A DNA stretch of 57,689 nt from Ruminococcus sp. (GCA_017450925.1 JAFSSS010000068.1:1-57689); one strand, 5' to 3'; shown: positions 19,309-28,145, counted from the first letter of the stretch. Notes: generated by a model not told the origin, from the letters alone. A program made the numbers and translations.

Positions 19309-21111
19309 ATGGATTTTGTCATAGCCAAGTCCAAGAAAAAGAACCGCAAGCTGCTGCTGCAGGTCGGTTTTGCTATAATCCCGCTGTTTCTTCTGATGAT
19401 GGCGGCTGTTGCATATTCCATGTACAAAGGCACGGTAAACAGTGTTCTTGAAGCCCAGAACGAGCGCATGGCCGAGGTCCTGGCAAACAGCTTTTCCAAA
19501 GCGATGCTTTCAAAGGACAGCTTCTTTTACGACTTTGCCCTTGACCACCCGCAGCTGTATGGCGTTGATCTGAAGACCCCCAGCAACGAGCCCTCGTGGA
19601 GCTACTATAATAGGATCCTCGGGCTGGGTATCTCTGAAGAGGAACGCGATAATATCATTGAAAATATGTACACCGATGATATTAACTGGAACACGGATTG
19701 GCTGAAGAAGCAGCCCGAGAAGATACAGCTTTTCGGCGTTGCCAACTTCTTCGGCGTCAATTTGAGCATACAGGACTATGATACCGATGTCAAGAATTAC
19801 GACAGCCTGTTCCTTATCGACGTAAGAGAGCCGAATGTAGGCTTTGTGTATTTTGAGAACAACAATTCCGACGGCAACCGCACCCTTGGGGACAGACTGG
19901 ATCTGGAGCTTTCAAGTCACCCGGCACTGCAGTCGCTGATAGACGACCCGCGGGACGAGATCGTTTACGAAAGGGCTGCCGATTTCATCAAGGAGGGCAG
20001 CCAGTACATCGGCTATATGCCCTTTATCAGCGACGGCAAGGTATTTGCCGTACTGGGCATATCCTATAACTGGAGCAATCTCAACAGCATCATGCTGGTT
20101 TCGCTTAGAAACGCTGCATCCGTCGGCATCGGCGGTATGCTGCTGGTGATGATCGCCCTCTTCGTGGTGCTTTACCGTATGGCGATAAAGCCCGTCGGCA
20201 GGCTTCAGAACAGCGTCTGCGAGTATATCGAGACCAAGGACAGCGAAAAGATCATCTCTGAAATGCAGAGCGTCGAGAACAACAACGAGCTGGGTCTGCT
20301 TTCGGACAACATTGCCGAGCTTGCCCTCGAGATCGACGAATACACCGCCGAAAACATCAGACTGGCAGGAGAGCGTGAAAGAGTCGCCGCCGAGCTGGAT
20401 ATGGCAAAGAATATCCAGTCAGCACAGGTGCCGAGTGTATTCCCCGACCGAAGCGAGTTTGAGATCTATGCCTCGATGACCCCCGCCAAGGAGGTGGGCG
20501 GCGACTTCTATGACTTCTTCTTTATCGACGAGGATCACCTTGCGCTGGTGATCGCGGACGTTTCGGGAAAGGGCGTTCCCGCCGCGCTGTTCATGATGAT
20601 GTCGAGGATGCTTATAAACAACTTCGCCTCAATGGGGCTTGAGCCAGCCGAGGTGCTTACGCGCACCAACGAAAAGGTCTGTGAGAACAACGAGGAGAAG
20701 ATGTTCGTCACCGTTTGGCTGGGCATTCTTGAGATATCCACGGGCAAGATCACCGCTTCAAATGCGGGGCATGAATATCCTGTTATCAGAAAGCCCGACG
20801 GCAGCTTTGAGCTGTTCAAGGATAAGCACTGCTTCGTCATCGGCGGCGTGGAGGAAATGCGGTACAAGCAGTATGAATTTACCCTTGAAAAGGGCGGCAC
20901 GCTGTTCGTCTATACCGACGGCGTTCCCGAGGCTACCGACAGCGGCGAGAATATGTACGGCACCGACAGGCTGCTAAAGGTCATGAACCTTGACCCGGAG
21001 GCCTCGCCGAAGAAGATACTCGAAACAGTCCACGAAGATGTGAACAGGTTTGTGGGAGATGCTCCCCAGTTCGACGATCTGACCATGCTGTGCATCAAGC
21101 TGAAAAAGTAA
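19309..21111 (+). CDS. Membrane-bound PP2C/SpoIIE-type serine phosphatase with HAMP (600 aa)
   Basis: Signalling phosphatase of the RsbU/SpoIIE class, usually acting on anti-sigma-factor antagonists. There is a transmembrane helix near 15-38, an extracytoplasmic sensor of about 230 residues (AQNERMAEVLANSF onward, Cache-like by layout), a second helix (GGMLLVMIALFVVLY), HAMP (IKPVGRLQNSV), a coiled-coil, then the catalytic domain from about 360. Metal-binding motifs are intact: VGGDFYDFFFID, IADVSGKGVPAALF, SNAGHEYP, VYTDGVPEA and FDDLTML. ATG 19309 follows GGAGGTGA; the frame is open upstream to a TTG at 19246, which lacks a site. The GH10 xylanase locus begins 13 bases downstream, so the two are probably cotranscribed. 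Confidence 0.9.
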   Translation: MDFVIAKSKKKNRKLLLQVGFAIIPLFLLMMAAVAYSMYKGTVNSVLEAQNERMAEVLANSFSKAMLSKDSFFYDFALDHPQLYGVDLKTPSNEPSWSYYNRILGLGISEEERDNIIENMYTDDINWNTDWLKKQPEKIQLFGVANFFGVNLSIQDYDTDVKNYDSLFLIDVREPNVGFVYFENNNSDGNRTLGDRLDLELSSHPALQSLIDDPRDEIVYERAADFIKEGSQYIGYMPFISDGKVFAVLGISYNWSNLNSIMLVSLRNAASVGIGGMLLVMIALFVVLYRMAIKPVGRLQNSVCEYIETKDSEKIISEMQSVENNNELGLLSDNIAELALEIDEYTAENIRLAGERERVAAELDMAKNIQSAQVPSVFPDRSEFEIYASMTPAKEVGGDFYDFFFIDEDHLALVIADVSGKGVPAALFMMMSRMLINNFASMGLEPAEVLTRTNEKVCENNEEKMFVTVWLGILEISTGKITASNAGHEYPVIRKPDGSFELFKDKHCFVIGGVEEMRYKQYEFTLEKGGTLFVYTDGVPEATDSGENMYGTDRLLKVMNLDPEASPKKILETVHEDVNRFVGDAPQFDDLTMLCIKLKK

Positions 21112-21124
21112 GGGAGGGTTACTG

Positions 21125-22190
21125 TTGAGCAATACGTTTTCTCTTTCAAAGGCATATGAAAAGCATTTCAAGATAGGCGCTGCCGTGTCGCATCTGAATA
21201 TCGACAGCTATACCGATGTCCTTGCGCAGCATTTCAGCAGCCTTACCACCGAGAACGAGCTGAAATATCAAGATACCGAGCCGGAGGAGGGCCGCTTCAC
21301 CTTTGAACACGCTGATACGATCTTTAATGTCGCCCGCCGTCTTGGCATAAAGGTGAGGGCTCACGCCCCCGTGTGGCACTGGGCTACCGGCGAGTGGATG
21401 TTTAAAGACGGCGATAGGCCCGCAGCCCCGGAGCTTATATACGAGCGCATCGAGGCTCACACCAAGGCTCTCTGCGAGCGCTATAACGAGGACGTTTATG
21501 CATGGGATGCAGTGAACGAGGCGATCAGAGACGATGCCCCCGGTGACGGCGATGAAAGCGGCATCTACCGCAGCAGCGAATACTTTAAGCTTTGCGGCCC
21601 CGGGTTCATCGAGGCGGCCTTCAAGGCAATGGATAAGTATTCCCCGAAGGCGCAGCTGTTCTACAATGACTACAACGAGTGCGTCCCCGAAAAGCGGGAG
21701 CGCATCGTCCGTCTTATCCGTGATCTGCGGGAAAAGGGCTGCCGCATCGACGGCTTCGGGATGCAGCAGCATCACTTCGCCGCCCCCCGATTACGACGAG
21801 ATCAAGCGCTCTATCGAGGTCTATGCGGGACTGGGTCTGCGGCTGCACGTTACCGAGCTGGATGTTTCCCTTATGGCCGTGATCAATCACGGCGAGACAC
21901 GTCTGAAGCCCGGCGACCCCGGCTTTGAGGAATATGTAAGGGAGACCCTTGACCCCACGCCGGAAAAGCTGGCTAAGATCGGAGAGATATATGTGAAGCT
22001 CTTTGAGATCTACCGCAGCTATTCCGATGTGATCGACTGCGTCACCACCTGGGGCGTAGCGGACGACTACACCTGGCTGGATCACTTCGGCGGAGCCGCC
22101 GGCATCCCGCCCGTGAAGCAGTACCCGCTGATGTTCGATACAGACCACCGGCCAAAGCCCTTCGTAGCAAAGCTGATAGAGTTAGCATAG
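21125..22190 (+). pseudogene. GH10 endo-1,4-beta-xylanase, frameshifted
   Basis: A glycoside hydrolase family 10 enzyme without signal peptide, so intracellular (cutting imported xylo-oligosaccharides). The first frame (21125-21928, TTG start behind GGGAGGG) carries TTENELKYQDTEPEEG, HAPVWHW and the acid/base motif WDAVNEAI. After GMQQHH the frame runs into unrelated sequence; the correct continuation (PDYDEIKRSIEVYAGLGLRL, nucleophile motif HVTELDVS, then TTWGVADDYTWL and the natural end) is in the next frame. The break is in CCCCCC at 21783-21788. Removing one C gives exactly 355 codons. The two catalytic glutamates are therefore on different frames. Disabled gene, slippage-controlled gene or sequencing error are all possible. 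Confidence 0.88.
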
Positions 22191-22197
22191 CTGACAG

Positions 22198-22357
22198 TTG
22201 ACAGTTGATAATGAACGGTGTCGTCCAGCGGCGACAAAATGGCCATTCGGCCGCCGCAGCTCTGTGAGAACGGAAACGTTGGTTTTCTATTCTCGCTGCG
22301 GTGGCCGAATGGCCATAATTGCGCCCTGCAGGCGCTCATTTCATTATCAGCTGTCAA
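22198..22357. repeat. Inverted-repeat element filling the gap between xylanase and araA
   Basis: The ends TTGACAGTTGATAATGAA (22198-22215) and TTCATTATCAGCTGTCAA (22340-22357) are inverted copies with one G-T difference. A second inner pair (ATGGCCATTCGGCC-N-CCGCAG near 22239-22259, inverted near 22296-22316) also differs only by a wobble-type change. The whole can fold into a long hairpin. It starts 8 bases after the xylanase stop, and its far end overlaps the araA stop codon (22354-22356). It may act as a two-way terminator or be a MITE-like mobile repeat. Confidence 0.7.
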
Positions 22358-23787
22358 TTATAGATAAGGTCTCCCAGCATAAGGTCGCGCTCGAGAGAAA
22401 CGGGAGTGGTGTCCTTGTCGATGACTACCAGCTCGATGCCCATGATGCGGGCGAAGTCCCGGAGAGTCTGTGCGGTAACGTCATAGGAAAGCACGGTATG
22501 GTGTGCGCCGCCGGCGATTATCCAGCACTCCAGCCCCTCAAGGAAGGAGGGCTCGGGTCTCCACATCGCTCTTGCTACGGGAAGGTTCGGCATATCCTGG
22601 AAGGGCTTTTCGCAGGTAACGTCCTGCGCGATAAGGCGGAGCCGTCCGCCCATGTCGATCAGCGACAGCGCCTTGGCCTTGCCCGCCTTGCCCTCAAAGA
22701 CCAGTCTTGCGGGAGGCTCTCTGTCACCGATGCCGAGGTGATGCACCTCGATGCGGGGCTTATCGGCGGCGATGCTGGGGCAGACCTCAAGCATATGTGC
22801 GCCGAGTATCAGCTCGTGCTTGTAATCATAGGTGTAATCCTCCATGAAGGAGGCGCTGCCGTCGGGATACATTGCCTTGATGACAGCGGTCATGCCGGCG
22901 GTCTTCCAGTCGCCCTCGGCACCGAAGCCGTAGCCCTTGTACATAAGATGCTGTGCCGCCAGACCGGGGAGCTGCTTCATGCCGTGAAGATCCTGGAAGG
23001 TGTTGGAGAAGGCCTTTGCCCCCTCGCGGACGAGTATCCTTTCGATAGCTATCTCCTCTCTCGCTTGATAGCGGATAGCCTCGGTGTCCTTTTCGTCGAA
23101 GGTGTAAAGCTCGGCATACTCCTTCATAAGGGCATCGATCTCGGCATCGGTGACAGCGTTCATCATCTCTGCAAGATCGCCCACTGCCCAGGTGTTGACC
23201 TGCCAGCCAAGCTTCAGCTGTACCTCAACCTTATCGCCCTCGGTGACAGCGACCTCGCGCATATTGTCGCCGAAGCGGACGATCTTCAAGCTCCGGCTGA
23301 ACATGACGCCCGCTGCGGCTCTCTGCCACCGGGCGATCTTCTCCTGCACAGCCGGATCCTTCCAGTAGCCCGCGACAACAGTTCTTGCAGCGCGGAGCCT
23401 TGCTCCGATAAATCCATGCTCCCTGTCGCCGTGAGCCGACTGGTGGAGGTTCATGTAATCCATGTCGATCTCTTCGTTGGGGATAGTTTCATTATACTGT
23501 GTGTGAAGATGCAGCCAGGGCTTCTGCAGCAGGGCAAGGCCGTTTATCCACATCTTTGAGGGGGAGAAGGTGTGGCAGAAGGTGATGATGCCGGCGCACT
23601 CGTCGTCGTAGTTTGCTTCCTTGACTGCCTTTTCTATCTCGGCCTCGGTCTTGGCGGTGAGCTTGTATTCCACCGGGAAGGGCAGCTTCAGCCCCGCCGC
23701 GATCTCCTTTGAGTCGGCCTCCACCTGTCGGAGAGTCTCCTCGCCGTACAGGAACTGTGAGCCGGTTATGAACCAAAATTTCAGCAT
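22354..23787 (-). CDS. araA: L-arabinose isomerase (477 aa)
   Basis: Converts L-arabinose to L-ribulose, first step of bacterial arabinose use, in the cytoplasm. Family features run from the start (FWFITGSQFLYGEETLRQVE) through TFCHTFSPSKMWINGL, HLHTQYNETIPNEEIDMDYM, HQSAHGDREHGFI and GFGAEGDWKT to HHTVLSYDV; the metal-binding Glu and His positions are in their normal contexts. Length is typical. It lies 21 bases after the FGGY kinase gene, in the araR operon. The stop codon overlaps the end of an inverted-repeat element. L-ribulose-5-phosphate 4-epimerase (araD) is not in this window. Confidence 0.97.
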   Translation of the reverse strand: MLKFWFITGSQFLYGEETLRQVEADSKEIAAGLKLPFPVEYKLTAKTEAEIEKAVKEANYDDECAGIITFCHTFSPSKMWINGLALLQKPWLHLHTQYNETIPNEEIDMDYMNLHQSAHGDREHGFIGARLRAARTVVAGYWKDPAVQEKIARWQRAAAGVMFSRSLKIVRFGDNMREVAVTEGDKVEVQLKLGWQVNTWAVGDLAEMMNAVTDAEIDALMKEYAELYTFDEKDTEAIRYQAREEIAIERILVREGAKAFSNTFQDLHGMKQLPGLAAQHLMYKGYGFGAEGDWKTAGMTAVIKAMYPDGSASFMEDYTYDYKHELILGAHMLEVCPSIAADKPRIEVHHLGIGDREPPARLVFEGKAGKAKALSLIDMGGRLRLIAQDVTCEKPFQDMPNLPVARAMWRPEPSFLEGLECWIIAGGAHHTVLSYDVTAQTLRDFARIMGIELVVIDKDTTPVSLERDLMLGDLIYN

Positions 23788-23808
23788 AATAATACAGACC
23801 TTTCTGTG

Positions 23809-25395
23809 TCAGACCGAAGCAGCGGCCTTTTCCGCTGCCACGCCTGCTTTGTAAAGTTTCATATATGATTTGATGCCTTCAACATCCTCCGGGGCGGGAG
23901 AAACGGTGCTGCCGTTCATGCCGCCGAAGACCTTCTTATCCAGAAAATCCTGAAGGGAAAGGGCTCTGTCCTCACGGGCAGCAAAGGCCGCCAGAAGAGC
24001 GATGCCCCATGCGCCGCCCTCGCCCGCCGACTGCATAAGCGTGATATCTGCACCCAGCGCTGCCGCAAGTATGCTCTGACTGGGGACGGGGGTCTTGAAC
24101 AGTCCGCCGTGGGCGTAGATCCTTTCCAGCGAGACCTGCTCCTCCTCGGTGAGGATATCCATACCAAGCTTGAGGGTGGCAACGCAGGAATAGACAAGGC
24201 TCCTTGCCAGATTTTCCACAGTGAAGTCCGAGTCGGGGCTTCTGAACAGCAGGGGCTTGCCGGAGTCAAGGCCGGTTATCTGCTCGCCGGCGTAGTAGTT
24301 GTAGGATACTATCCCGCCGCAGTCGGGTGCGCCCTTGGCGGCAAGAGAGTAGATAAGATCATACAGCTTGCCCTTGGATATCTCGGTTCCGGCCGCTCCG
24401 AGGAGCCCGCCGAACATCCTCACCCATGCATCGAGGTCGGTGGTGCAGTTGTTGCAGTGTACCATAGCCACCGGGTCGCCGCAGGGGGTGGTGACGATGT
24501 CGATCTCCCTATGGACGGCTTTCAGATTTTTTTCCAGAACTATCATAGAGAAAATGGAGGTTCCCGCCGAAACGTTCCCTGTACGGACGGCTATGCTGTT
24601 TGTGGCAGTCATGCCAGTCTGTGCGTCGCCCTCCGGGGGGCAGAAGGGAACTCCCGCGGAAAATGTTCCCGTCGGGTCAAGGAGCCTTGCGCCCTCCTCC
24701 GTGAGCTTGCCGGCACACTCGCCCACTGCCGCGATTCTCGGCAGGATGTCAGACAGCTTGGCGGTGAACCGTGTGCCGCGAGTGATCTCCTCAAAGCGGA
24801 GGATCATTCTCTCGTCGTAGCAGCATTCAGTAGGATCTATCGGGAATATGCCGGAGGCGTCGCCGATTCCGATGACCTTTTCACCTGTCAGCAGCAGGTG
24901 AACATAGCCCGCAAGGGTGGTCATAAAGCCGATCCTGTCTATATGCTCCTCATCATTGAGGATAGCCTGATAAAGATGCGCGATGCTCCAGCGCTGGGGA
25001 ATGTTGAAGCTGAACTCCTCCGTCAGCCTTGCAGCGGCGGCCTCGGTCATGGTGTTTCGCCATGTGCGGAAGGGCACAAGCTGCTCACCGGCTTTGTCAA
25101 AAACAAGATAGCCGTGCATCATAGCCGAAACGCCCATTGCCGCAGCCGAGGTGAGCTTAACGCCGTATTCACTCTCAACGCTCCTCATCAAGTCGGCAAA
25201 GCAGTCCTGCAGGCCTTCCCTTACCTCCTCCAGCGGGTATGTCCAGACACCGTCGAGCAGTGAGTTCTGCCAGTCGTGTACGCCGGAAGCGAGAGGCACG
25301 TTAGCCTCGTCCGTAAGCACTGCCTTAATCCTTGTTGAACCGAATTCGATACCGATACAGCATCTTCCCGATGTGATGATCTCTGCTTTGTTCAT
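23809..25395 (-). CDS. FGGY-family sugar kinase, probable L-ribulokinase (528 aa)
   Basis: An ATP-dependent sugar kinase. Its N-terminal phosphate-binding segment CCIGIEFGSTRIKAVL is the FGGY/actin-fold ATPase motif; MGVSAMMHGYL, GAAGTEISKGK and the C-terminal AHGGLFKTPV and GEGGAWGIALLAAF segments fit the second domain. Its place between araA and araR makes L-ribulose the likely substrate, though it resembles the xylulokinase branch as much as classical AraB, so I give no symbol. I chose ATG 25395 (AAAGGAGG upstream); the start overlaps the permease fragment's stop by ATGA, showing they were translated as one operon. Confidence 0.88.
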   Translation of the reverse strand: MNKAEIITSGRCCIGIEFGSTRIKAVLTDEANVPLASGVHDWQNSLLDGVWTYPLEEVREGLQDCFADLMRSVESEYGVKLTSAAAMGVSAMMHGYLVFDKAGEQLVPFRTWRNTMTEAAAARLTEEFSFNIPQRWSIAHLYQAILNDEEHIDRIGFMTTLAGYVHLLLTGEKVIGIGDASGIFPIDPTECCYDERMILRFEEITRGTRFTAKLSDILPRIAAVGECAGKLTEEGARLLDPTGTFSAGVPFCPPEGDAQTGMTATNSIAVRTGNVSAGTSIFSMIVLEKNLKAVHREIDIVTTPCGDPVAMVHCNNCTTDLDAWVRMFGGLLGAAGTEISKGKLYDLIYSLAAKGAPDCGGIVSYNYYAGEQITGLDSGKPLLFRSPDSDFTVENLARSLVYSCVATLKLGMDILTEEEQVSLERIYAHGGLFKTPVPSQSILAAALGADITLMQSAGEGGAWGIALLAAFAAREDRALSLQDFLDKKVFGGMNGSTVSPAPEDVEGIKSYMKLYKAGVAAEKAAASV

Positions 25396-25888
25396 GCAGC
25401 AGCCTCCTTTGATTTCTTCATGTTCGCCTTTTTGCGGCGGGCAATGATCATGCTTTGTACGACCAGGAAGATGCACAGCATAGCCGCAATGGTTATACCT
25501 GTCCACCAGGGCTGGTCGAGACCCAGCGAGGAAACGATGTTCTGTATCAGCACCAGCGAAAGCACTCCGAACAGCGTTCCTGCTATATTTCCAACGCCGC
25601 CCGTCAGCATCGTTCCGCCGATGATCGAGGAGGCTATGGCGTTCATTTCAGCGCCCGAGGCGTGAGAGGGCGAGCCGGAGCCGACGTGCATGAAATACAC
25701 AAAGCCGCCGATGCCCGCTAAAAGCCCGCATATTACATAAGAGATGAAGGTGGTCCTCTGAACGTTGATACCCAGCATAAGAGCGCTCTGCCTGTTGCCG
25801 CCGACAGCATAGAAGTTCCGTCCCGTCCTGCTCCATTTAAGCACGCAGAACAGCACTATCACCAGTGCCACGATGACACCTATCTCGA
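25392..25888 (-). pseudogene. Sugar ABC transporter permease, C-terminal fragment
   Basis: Only the last part (about 165 residues) of an RbsC/YtfT/YjfF-type permease remains: SRTGRNFYAVGGNRQSALMLGI, then FISYVICGLLAGIGGFVY, the conserved NAIASSIIGGTMLTGGVGNI loop and two final membrane segments. Family members have about 320-340 residues, so the first half is missing. The frame is blocked upstream by a TAA at about 25889-25891, and the only start available is a GTG at 25871. Immediately upstream, in another frame, is a piece of an AraC-type regulator. This is the scar of a deletion that removed the rest of a sugar uptake system. Confidence 0.85.
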
Positions 25889-26059
25889 CAGTGGCGGTGT
25901 TGCCTTAAAGATCTGACTGAAATATCTGTAATCTTGAAAGCCCACCTCAAAGGCGATCTCGTATATCATCTTTGAGGTGCAGCAAAGCAGCTCCTCGACC
26001 TTTTTGATATCGAGCCGCCTTACGCTGAAAAGCTCGTCTGCCGAATTGCTCTGTACCAT
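25880..26059 (-). pseudogene. AraC-family regulator C-terminal remnant (59-codon ORF)
   Basis: Starts ATG 26059 behind GGAGGAGAATC and reads MVQSNSADELFSVRRLD, then VEELLCCTSKMIYEIAFEVG and FQDYRYFSQIFKA before ending at TAG 25880-25882. The IAFEVGFQDYRYFSQIFK segment is the second helix-turn-helix signature of AraC-family activators or AraC-type response regulators, which have about 250-540 residues. No N-terminal domain remains. Its last codons overlap the start of the permease fragment in another frame, which marks the recombination join near 25880-25892. The regulator probably once controlled the lost transporter. Confidence 0.8.
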
Positions 26060-26074
26060 GATTCTCCTCCGCTG

Positions 26075-27160
26075 TTATTTCAGCACTGCTACCGAATTGC
26101 GAACTATCAGCTCCGGTGTGAATATCCTGTCCGAAGGCTCCGGACGGGTGCGTTCTATCATGCCGATAAGTATCTCCGCCGCGGCGCTGCCCAGCATACT
26201 GTGAGGATGTCTCACCGTGGTGAGCGGCACCTCGCAGATCGCGGCGTAGCGCGAGTCGTCTATGCCGACGACGGACAGATCATCCGGCACGCTTATTCCG
26301 TTTTCCCGGCAGAACTGCAAAAGACCCACCGCCATTTTATCGTTGTAGCAGACCGCCGCCGTGGTCTCGGAAAACAGATCCACCAGCTTGTCTCTGGCGT
26401 AGCGGAAGATCTCGTTCCTGTCCGCCGTGGAATACCAGAAAACATTCTGCTCAAAGCCCTTGACGTTGTGCTCAAGGCAGCTCCGCATAAACCCGCTGTA
26501 GCGCTTGTGACCCTGTATATCGTCCAGCGCGAAGATGCCCGCGATGCTCCTGTGGCCGTTGTCGAAAAGGTGGTCGGTAACGGTTTTTCCGGCGGCTTCA
26601 TCGTCCATTGCCACGCAGGGAAAATCCGCCCACGGGTATTTTGCGTTGAAGAACACCAGCGGCACGCCGTTCTCACGAAGCTCCCTGTAAAGGGGCATAT
26701 TCGGGTTCGGCAGCGCGCTCTTTGAGGGCTCGACGATAAGCCCGCAGACCCCGGAGGAGATCATGCTTTCCAGCGCCTGTGTTTCCTCCAGCACTTGGTT
26801 GTGGGTGATAGACAGCTGCATCTGATACCCTGCCTCGCCCAGCACGCTTTCAATGCCTGTTACGATATGCGGAAAGATGTAGTCGCTGAAATAAGTTGAG
26901 ATAACGCCGACGGTCTTCTTTACGGGCGCAGCCGCCGGAGCTGCCGTTCTCCCGCTGACAAAGGTACCGCTGCCCCGGACACGGCAGATGACATTCTCAC
27001 TTTCCAGCCGCATCATAGCCTGTCTGACGGTCTGCCTGCTGACCCCGTGGATAGCGCACAGCTCCTTCTCTGTGAGGAAACGGTCGTTGGGCTTCAAACC
27101 CTCTGTTTCGATGTATTTCTTCGCCCATTCAACAATGGTGAGGTATTTGAAATTGTCCAT
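26075..27160 (-). CDS. araR: Arabinose operon repressor AraR (GntR-type HTH with LacI-type sensor, 361 aa)
   Basis: Transcriptional repressor with a mixed architecture. Residues 5-72 are a GntR winged helix (KYIETEGLKPNDRFLTEKEL, VSRQTVRQAMMRLESENVI, RVRGSGTFVSG); residues 80-361 are a LacI/periplasmic-binding-type sugar sensor (VGVISTYFSDYIFPHIVTGI, VCYNDKMAVGLLQFC, VVGIDDSRYAAICEVPLTTV). This is the B. subtilis AraR layout; L-arabinose would release it. ATG 27160 is preceded by AGGAGG. Its own promoter carries an AraR-like palindrome, so it is probably autoregulated and heads the operon with kinase and araA. Confidence 0.93.
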   Translation of the reverse strand: MDNFKYLTIVEWAKKYIETEGLKPNDRFLTEKELCAIHGVSRQTVRQAMMRLESENVICRVRGSGTFVSGRTAAPAAAPVKKTVGVISTYFSDYIFPHIVTGIESVLGEAGYQMQLSITHNQVLEETQALESMISSGVCGLIVEPSKSALPNPNMPLYRELRENGVPLVFFNAKYPWADFPCVAMDDEAAGKTVTDHLFDNGHRSIAGIFALDDIQGHKRYSGFMRSCLEHNVKGFEQNVFWYSTADRNEIFRYARDKLVDLFSETTAAVCYNDKMAVGLLQFCRENGISVPDDLSVVGIDDSRYAAICEVPLTTVRHPHSMLGSAAAEILIGMIERTRPEPSDRIFTPELIVRNSVAVLK

Positions 27161-27245
27161 TTCAGCCTCCTGTTTATTGATAATACGGTCAACGGGACGG
27201 CCTGCGGCGACTGATGCCGCAGTTCCCCAATTATTGGTTATGACA

Positions 27246-27279
27246 ATTATACCACGGCAAAGCATATTTGTAAATACAA
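27246..27279 (-). promoter_or_regulatory. araR operon promoter with AraR-like operator
   Basis: Minus-strand TTTACA (27274-27269), 17-bp spacer, TATAAT (27251-27246). The palindrome TTGTAAATACAA (27268-27279) covers the -35 and matches the outer halves of the known B. subtilis AraR site ATTTGTACGTACAAAT. Binding there would block RNA polymerase. Confidence 0.8.
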
Positions 27280-27412
27280 CTTTGTTAACAGCTTTTATTT
27301 TTGTTCACATATCCAATTTCGGCAGCTCTGCCTTGTCAGTTCTGCACAATACATCTTCCGAAAAGAGACACATCACACCGGGCTGTTGTATTGCTTCTCT
27401 CCTCCGGGCAAT

Positions 27413-27443
27413 AAAAAACGCACCGCCCGCCGGGGGCAGTGCG
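27413..27443 (-). terminator. Terminator of the 4-TM protein gene
   Basis: CGCACTGCCC and its partner GGGCGGTGCG (minus strand) form a strong hairpin followed by TTTTTT. The rest of 27161-27499 holds the araR promoter and no gene I can support. Confidence 0.85.
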
Positions 27444-27499
27444 CTGCACTGTTAAGCTTCTGTGTATCGACGCAGGACAGCTGACATCTGATGATGCTG

Positions 27500-28015
27500 T
27501 CACTTCTGCTTTTTGTCCTTCTGCTCTGCCGACAGCTTTTCAAATTCATCGGTCTTGAAGGTGGTGACGATGTCATAAACAGAGGTCACCATTAGGAAGA
27601 AAAGCAGCATAGCGCCGGTAAAGCTCATGATGATGAATATCTTTCCCGTATCCACAAGGCCGTCAACTGCCTTGGCGGCATCCACGGCATCCTCGTAGCC
27701 TCGGAAGGCGGCAATGTATTTTACGGCAAGTATGTTTGCGACAGCGGCAAAGGCGATAACAGCCGTCCGCACAGCGCCCACGGCCTTGTTTGCACCCTTG
27801 AGGGCAATAACGCTAAGCACGGCCGAAGCAAGCGTCATCCCCATATAGACAAAGAAGACGTATGTCCACCGGCGGCAGGCGGCGAGGTACTCGTCAGAGG
27901 TCATGACAGCAGGGGCGCTTGCCAGTCTTACAAAGGAGATCAGATATATCATTCCCGCAATGAACGTAAGCATCAGCACGATGCGAAAGATCACGGTCAT
28001 TTTTTTGCTTTTCAT
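27500..28015 (-). CDS. Uncharacterised four-helix membrane protein (171 aa)
   Basis: I do not recognise a family. Four hydrophobic segments are visible at about residues 8-27, 52-72, 84-102 and 125-148 (IVLMLTFIAGMIYLISFV; YVFFVYMGMTLASAVLSVIA; VRTAVIAFAAVANILAVKY; IFIIMSFTGAMLLFFLMVTS). The C-terminal tail is charged and Lys-rich. It starts at ATG behind AGGTGG, with a promoter back-to-back with that of the VOC gene and a strong terminator after it, so it is a single-gene unit. Confidence 0.75.
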   Translation of the reverse strand: MKSKKMTVIFRIVLMLTFIAGMIYLISFVRLASAPAVMTSDEYLAACRRWTYVFFVYMGMTLASAVLSVIALKGANKAVGAVRTAVIAFAAVANILAVKYIAAFRGYEDAVDAAKAVDGLVDTGKIFIIMSFTGAMLLFFLMVTSVYDIVTTFKTDEFEKLSAEQKDKKQK

Positions 28016-28047
28016 AAGGCCACCTCACATTATCAGCATCTTAATAT

Positions 28048-28077
28048 ATTTTAACACACCGCTCCGTGCCTTGTCAA
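28048..28077 (-). promoter_or_regulatory. Promoter of the 4-TM protein gene
   Basis: TTGACA (28077-28072) with TAAAAT (28053-28048) at 18 bp. Only 11 bp separate its -35 from the -35 of the divergent VOC promoter. Confidence 0.7.
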
Positions 28078-28088
28078 GACCGCCGCGG

Positions 28089-28117
28089 TTGACAAAGGGC
28101 GGGGGAAATGGTATAAT
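28089..28117 (+). promoter_or_regulatory. Promoter of the VOC gene, perfect consensus
   Basis: TTGACA (28089-28094), 17 bp, TATAAT (28112-28117). It should be a strong promoter and may serve the genes through bcp. Confidence 0.88.
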
Positions 28118-28145
28118 GTCTAAAAGAAAAATGGAGGGATAAGGT

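Noticed and set aside
27373-27576. 67-codon minus-strand ORF over the terminator at 27413
   Set aside because: Runs through a strong terminator and overlaps the end of the 4-TM gene in another frame.
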